A stretch of DNA of 26,665 nt from an uncultured Collinsella sp. (GTDB lineage Bacteria; Actinomycetota; Coriobacteriia; Coriobacteriales; Coriobacteriaceae): NCBI GenBank assembly GCA_900547655.1, contig URHQ01000022.1, positions 1 through 26,665 on the forward strand, given 5' to 3'. Numbering within the stretch: position 1 is the stretch's first letter; the number at the start of each line of letters is the position of its first letter. A model generated the notes under the pieces. It made no database searches. It saw only the letters and a program-made list of their open reading frames with translations, and was not told the DNA's origin. Shown here in pieces: positions 22,967-26,665 of this stretch. The translations under genes were made by a program, and so were the position numbers.

Positions 22967-24114
22967 TGGCTGAGGCTTTAGAGGTAACGCCCGCCGAGCT
23001 GGACGCGTTCGCGGACCGGCTCGGCGAGGTCGAGTCGTATCTTCATTTGGACGAAAAGCGCACGCGCGTGACCGAGCTCGAGGCCAAAAGTGTTGCCCCT
23101 GGCTTTTGGGATGACGCCGACGCCGCCCGTGCCACCATGGAGGAGATCGCGCGTACCAAGGAAGATATCGCTGCCGTGGACACCGCGCGCGGCGAGCTTT
23201 CCGATGCCCGCGCCGCGCTGGAGCTTGCCGAGGAGATGGGGGATGACCCCGACGCCGCCGCCCTTCGCGAGGAGGCTACAGCCACGGCTGAGCGCCTGGC
23301 CCGTGCCATCGATGAGCTTGAGCTTTCGAGCTGGTTTACCGGTGAGTTCGATCACGGCGATGCCATCGTGACCATCAAGCCCGGACAAGGTGGTCTGGAG
23401 GCCCAGGACTGGACCTTCATGCTCTTTAAGATGTACATGAAGTACTGCCAGCGTCGCGGCTGGAAGGTCACCATCAACGACTGTCCCGCGGCCGAGGTTA
23501 TCGGCATCGACCGCGCGACCTTTACCGTCGAGGGCAAGGACGCATTTGGCATGCTGCGCGCCGAGGCCGGCGTCCACCGCTTGGTTCGCATTAGCCCCAC
23601 CGACGACAAGAAGCGCCGCCAGACCACGTTTGCCGGCGTCGAGGTCATCCCCGTGCTACCCGATGATATCGACATCGAGATCAGTCTCGACGACATCCGC
23701 GTGGACGTGTACCACGCGAGTGGCCCGGGCGGCCAGGGCGTCAACACCACCGACTCCGCCGTGCGCGTGACGCATTTCCCCAGCGGCATTGTGGTCACCT
23801 GCCAAAACGAGCGCAGCCAGATCCAGAACAAGGCCGCGTGCATGCAGATCCTCAAGGCTCGCCTGTACGAGATTGAGCTCGAGAAGCGCGCCGAGGCGCT
23901 CGATGAGATTCGTGGACCCAAGACTACGATCGGTTTCGGCAACCAGATTCGCAGCTACGTGCTCTACCCGTACCAGATGGTCAAAGACCTACGCACGGGC
24001 GTGGAGACCAGCAATGTCGAGGCCGTCCTTGACGATGGCGACCTGGACCCGTTTGTTATTGGCTATCATCGCTGGGCGACCGGCAACGCCGATGCAGAAG
24101 GCTCGGAGGTCTAA
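22966..24114 (+). CDS. prfB: Peptide chain release factor 2, variant SPT recognition motif
   Basis: The 382-aa class I release factor is expected to read UAA and UGA and trigger peptide release in the ribosome. The catalytic GGQ is at 255-257 (SGPGGQGVNTTDSAV). The stop-codon recognition tripeptide, normally SPF in RF2, reads SPT (S210-P211-T212, in RISPTDDKKRR). RF1 uses PxT here, so this looks intermediate, yet the rest (EAQDWTFML, HRLVRIS, FAGVEV, IRSYVL, KDLRTGVET) is RF2-like. There is no in-frame TGA or slippery site near the start, so the usual RF2 autoregulatory frameshift is absent. The start overlaps the secA stop by one base (TAATG), implying translational coupling. Confidence 0.94.
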
Positions 24115-24141
24115 AACATCGTGGCTTCAAGCCGATGCCAA

Positions 24142-24179
24142 GTCCAACGGTTGGACGGGTTTGTATCCAGAACAAACCC
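24142..24179. other. Two tandem hairpins after prfB
   Basis: GTCCAA-CGG-TTGGAC (24142-24156) is followed at once by GGGTTTGT-ATCCAGA-ACAAACCC (24157-24179). There is no immediate T-run, although TTTTT occurs at 24193-24197. They may protect the secA-prfB mRNA 3' end or form a weak terminator. Confidence 0.5.
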
Positions 24180-24236
24180 TGCGCAGGGGTGGTTTTTGTC
24201 CGGCGAATCGGTAGAATCGAATACAAGAAGAAGTTC

Positions 24237-24265
24237 AAAGCGCATCCGTTTGGGTGCGCTTTTTT
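24237..24265 (+). terminator. Terminator ahead of the YitT-family gene
   Basis: AAAGCGCATCC - GTTT - GGGTGCGCTTT with TTTTTT following; 11-bp stem with one G-U pair. Its T-run ends just before the GGGAGG ribosome binding site of the next gene. It could therefore be either the end of secA-prfB or an attenuator for the downstream gene. Confidence 0.85.
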
Positions 24266-24277
24266 GAGGGAGGCAGC

Positions 24278-25168
24278 ATGGCATATCGTCTGGACATCAA
24301 GCGCATTCTTTCGATGAACTTCTTTCACGACCTGCCCCAGATCATGTTGGGGTGTGCCTTGGCCGCCATCGCGACCGACCTGTTTTTGATTCCCAACGGC
24401 CTTGCTGCCGGTGGCGTTACGGGCCTTGCCACCATTATCCAGGCGGTCGGCGCGACGCGAGGCGTGTCGCTTCCCGTCGGTATCCAGACCATCGTGATGA
24501 ATGCCTTGCTGCTACTGGTCGTTATGCGCGAGGGCGGCATGTTCTACGTGGTGCAGACCGCGACGGGCTTTGTGCTGCTGGGCTTCTTTACCGATCTGTT
24601 CGCCCCGTTTGTAGCACCTCTGGCGGATGCGGACCTGATGCTTCCCGCTATGTGGGGCGGCATTATTACGGGCATCGGTTACGGCATGGTGTTGCGCGCC
24701 GGCGCCAACACCGGCGGCTCGGACACGATTGGCCAAATCATCTCGCGTAACACCTCGCTGCCGGTGGGCTCGACCGTCATGGCGATCGATGTTGCCGTAT
24801 GCGCGCTGTCGGCTCCGGTCTTTTCAATCGAAAACGCACTATATGCAGGCCTTTCGATGGTCATTAGCGGCTACGTGATCGATGCCGTGGTCGATGGTGG
24901 CAACAAGCGCCGTATGGTACTCATCATCTCGGACAAGTTCCCTGATATTGCTGCCGATATCATGTATGGCCTGGGTCGTGGTTGTACCAAGTTTAAGGCG
25001 ACTGGCATGTATTCGGGTGCCGAGAAGCCGGTGATTATGGTCATCGTGAGCCGTCGAGAGCTCAACACCCTTAAAACAATCGTGCGCGAGCGCGATCCTC
25101 ACGCCATTGTGACGGTCGCTGACGTTACGGAAGCCTTCGGCGAGGGATTCAAGGACATTAGCGCGTAG
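24278..25168 (+). CDS. YitT family membrane protein (DUF161 + DUF2179)
   Basis: The 296-aa protein has five or six membrane segments in the first 200 residues. These include PQIMLGCALAAIATDLFLIP, the conserved NGLAAGGVTGLATI, and a second related repeat with RAGANTGGSDTIGQI. A soluble C-terminal DUF2179 domain follows from about residue 215 (RRMVLIISDKFPDIAADI, RGCTKFKATGMYSG, VSRREL, DPHAIVTVADVTEAFGEGF). The function of the family is not firmly known; some members are thought to be transporters. GGGAGG lies 5 bases before the ATG at 24278; an upstream GTG at 24254 would fall inside a terminator stem. It stands between two clear boundaries. Confidence 0.9.
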   Translation: MAYRLDIKRILSMNFFHDLPQIMLGCALAAIATDLFLIPNGLAAGGVTGLATIIQAVGATRGVSLPVGIQTIVMNALLLLVVMREGGMFYVVQTATGFVLLGFFTDLFAPFVAPLADADLMLPAMWGGIITGIGYGMVLRAGANTGGSDTIGQIISRNTSLPVGSTVMAIDVAVCALSAPVFSIENALYAGLSMVISGYVIDAVVDGGNKRRMVLIISDKFPDIAADIMYGLGRGCTKFKATGMYSGAEKPVIMVIVSRRELNTLKTIVRERDPHAIVTVADVTEAFGEGFKDISA

Positions 25169-25375
25169 GGGCGACCGCGTTCCATCCAAAAGACGTTCAC
25201 ATTGATAAACCGTTTCATCAGCGGTTCTGCCTGCTAAATTGTTCAAATAATGATAAAAACTCTGGTAAAGCCATCAGTTTCCAGCATAATGAATGACGTA
25301 CGTGCATTGCGGCTGTGTTGGGATTACCTTCGGTGCCGTGCGCATTTTGTCTAATGAGGATGAAAGGAAGGCACA

Positions 25376-26206
25376 ATGAGCGACGAAGAGCTCAAAAAGG
25401 TTGCCAACGAGGTAAGGAAGGGCATCGTCACCGGCGTGCACGCTGCCAAGTCCGGCCATCCGGGCGGTTCGCTCGGCGCTGCCGACATCATGACCTATCT
25501 GTACTTTGAGGAAATGAACGTCGACCCGTCCGACCCCCGCAAGGCCGACCGCGATCGCTTCGTGCTTTCCAAGGGTCACTGCGCGCCTGGTCTGTACGCC
25601 GTGCTCGCCGAGCGCGGATTCTTCCCCAAGGAGGATCTCGAGACGCTGCGCCACATCGGCAGTCACCTGCAGGGTCACCCCAACATGAACGACACCCCGG
25701 GCGTTGACATGTCTACCGGTTCGCTCGGCCAGGGCATCTCCGCCGCCGTGGGCATGGCGGTTGCCGCCAAGCACTGGGGCGATACTTACCGCACGTACGC
25801 CCTGCTGGGCGATGGCGAGAGCGAGGAGGGCCAGGTCTGGGAGGCCGCCATGTTTGCCGGCAACCAGCAGCTCGATAACCTCTGCGTGATCGTCGACCAC
25901 AACGGTCTGCAGATCGACGGCCCCGTCGAGGAGGTCAACGACCCCATGCCGCTCGCCGACAAGTTCCGCGCGTTCAAGTTCCACGTGGTGGAGCTCGCCG
26001 ACGGCAACGACTTCGACCAGATCCGCGCCGCCTTTGCCGAGGCCCGCGCTACCAAGGGCCAGCCGACCGCCATTATCGCCGAGACCATGAAGGGCAAGGG
26101 CGTTTCCTTTATGGAGAACCAGGTTGGTTGGCACGGTAAGGCCCCCAACGATGAACAGTTTAAGCAGGCCATGGCAGAGCTCACGGCCGCCGGAGAGGAG
26201 CTCTAG
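25376..26206 (+). CDS. Transketolase N-terminal subunit
   Basis: This is the thiamine diphosphate-binding half of a two-polypeptide transketolase, which moves two-carbon units between sugar phosphates in the non-oxidative pentose phosphate pathway. The 276-aa protein has KSGHPGGSLGAAD (H28), LSKGHCAPGLYA, the THDP/Mg motif GDGESEEGQVWEA (from 145) with N176, and QVGWHGKAPND near the end. GAAAGGAAGG lies 5 bases before the ATG. The 207-bp upstream gap (25169-25375) is AT-rich. It has a weak inverted repeat (AAACCG...CGGTT) after the YitT gene and possible -10 boxes (CATAAT, TCTAAT), but no clear promoter. The C-terminal subunit starts one base after its stop codon. Confidence 0.95.
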   Translation: MSDEELKKVANEVRKGIVTGVHAAKSGHPGGSLGAADIMTYLYFEEMNVDPSDPRKADRDRFVLSKGHCAPGLYAVLAERGFFPKEDLETLRHIGSHLQGHPNMNDTPGVDMSTGSLGQGISAAVGMAVAAKHWGDTYRTYALLGDGESEEGQVWEAAMFAGNQQLDNLCVIVDHNGLQIDGPVEEVNDPMPLADKFRAFKFHVVELADGNDFDQIRAAFAEARATKGQPTAIIAETMKGKGVSFMENQVGWHGKAPNDEQFKQAMAELTAAGEEL

Positions 26207-26207
26207 G

Positions 26208-26648
26208 ATGGCAGACGTCAAGAAAATCGCCACGCGCGTAAGCTACGGCGAGGCCCTCGTCGAGCTCGCCAACGAGCACGATGACTTTGTGGTCCTCGAC
26301 GCCGACCTTGCCGCCGCCACGCAGACCGGCAAGTTCAAGGCAGCCTGCCCCGACCGCTTCTTCGATGTGGGCATCGCCGAGAGCAACCTGATGGGTGTCG
26401 CTGCCGGTATCGCAACCACCGGCCGCGTCGCCTTCGCGAGCAGCTTTGCCATGTTTGCCGCCGGCCGCGCCTTTGAGCAGGTCCGCAACTCCATCGGCTA
26501 CCCGCATCTCAACGTTAAGATCGGTGCCACGCATGCCGGTATCTCGGTGGGCGAGGATGGCGCCACGCACCAGTGCTGCGAGGATATCGCCCTCATGCGC
26601 GTCATCCCCGGCATGACTGTGATCGTTCCTGCCGACGACGTCGAGGCC
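26208..26648 (+). CDS. Transketolase C-terminal subunit, cut by the window end
   Basis: 147 codons of the pyrimidine-binding half of the split transketolase are present; complete family members are about 310 aa, so about half is missing. Visible are the start MADVKKIATRVSYGEALVEL, VVLDADLAAATQT, the catalytic Glu region DVGIAESNLMGVAAG, FASSFAMFAAGRAFEQVR and THAGISVGEDGATHQ. It begins one base after the N-terminal subunit stop codon, so the two are translated together. It ends in adapter sequence, not in a real stop codon. Confidence 0.93.
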
Positions 26649-26665
26649 CTGTCTCTTATACACAT
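26649..26665 (-). other. Tn5 mosaic end / Nextera adapter, not genomic
   Basis: CTGTCTCTTATACACAT is the first 17 bases of the reverse-complemented mosaic end. The contig was not trimmed here; the genomic sequence stops at 26648. Confidence 0.96.

Overview
The window is about 26.6 kb of high-GC DNA that looks like a Coriobacteriia genome, most likely Collinsella or a close relative. This rests on codon use, the protein sequences and the gene content (split transketolase, YitT protein, Cof-type HAD phosphatases, a secA-prfB pair with no prfB frameshift, dispersed GGGGAC-type intergenic repeats). The genus is an inference from memory; no 16S rRNA is present. Both ends are sequencing artefacts: bases 1-35 carry a Nextera read-2 adapter with the Tn5 mosaic end, and 26649-26665 carry the reverse complement of the mosaic end. 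The biological sequence is therefore 36-26648, and both terminal genes are cut by the contig ends.

Region 1 (36-11717) is chromosomal housekeeping. It holds a class A penicillin-binding protein (minus), a U32 peptidase-like protein, tyrS, adenine deaminase, two Cof-type HAD phosphatases facing each other, then an ACT-domain protein and citrate synthase as a minus-strand operon. The intergenic gaps contain long palindromes, a modular repeat family, a terminator-like hairpin in the ade leader, and a 5' UTR hairpin that buries the ribosome binding site of the first HAD gene.

Region 2 (about 11899-19174) looks like an inserted island. It is bounded by 64-bp direct repeats (62/64 identical). From left to right it has a tyrosine-recombinase remnant lacking its N-terminal half, a small XRE regulator, a DUF2975 membrane protein, and a divergent transport/peptide locus. 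That locus comprises a 746-aa protein made of two ABC-2-like permease halves, an ABC ATPase, a permease-ATPase fusion and a 114-aa tyrosine-rich secreted protein, closed by a strong terminator. All three permease modules share an N-G-x-G-x3-Y-P motif. I read this as a candidate secreted-peptide (bacteriocin-like) export or immunity system that I cannot match to a named family. It is the best candidate for something undescribed here.

Region 3 (19205-26648) returns to the chromosome. It has rpmE (L31 with a long Ala/Lys/Glu tail, behind a leader of two near-identical hairpins), secA overlapping prfB (release factor 2 with SPT in place of SPF), a YitT-family membrane protein, and the N- and C-terminal subunits of a split transketolase, the latter cut by the window end.

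No tRNA, rRNA, CRISPR array or intact transposase was recognised. All calls are from reading the sequence; no database search was run.
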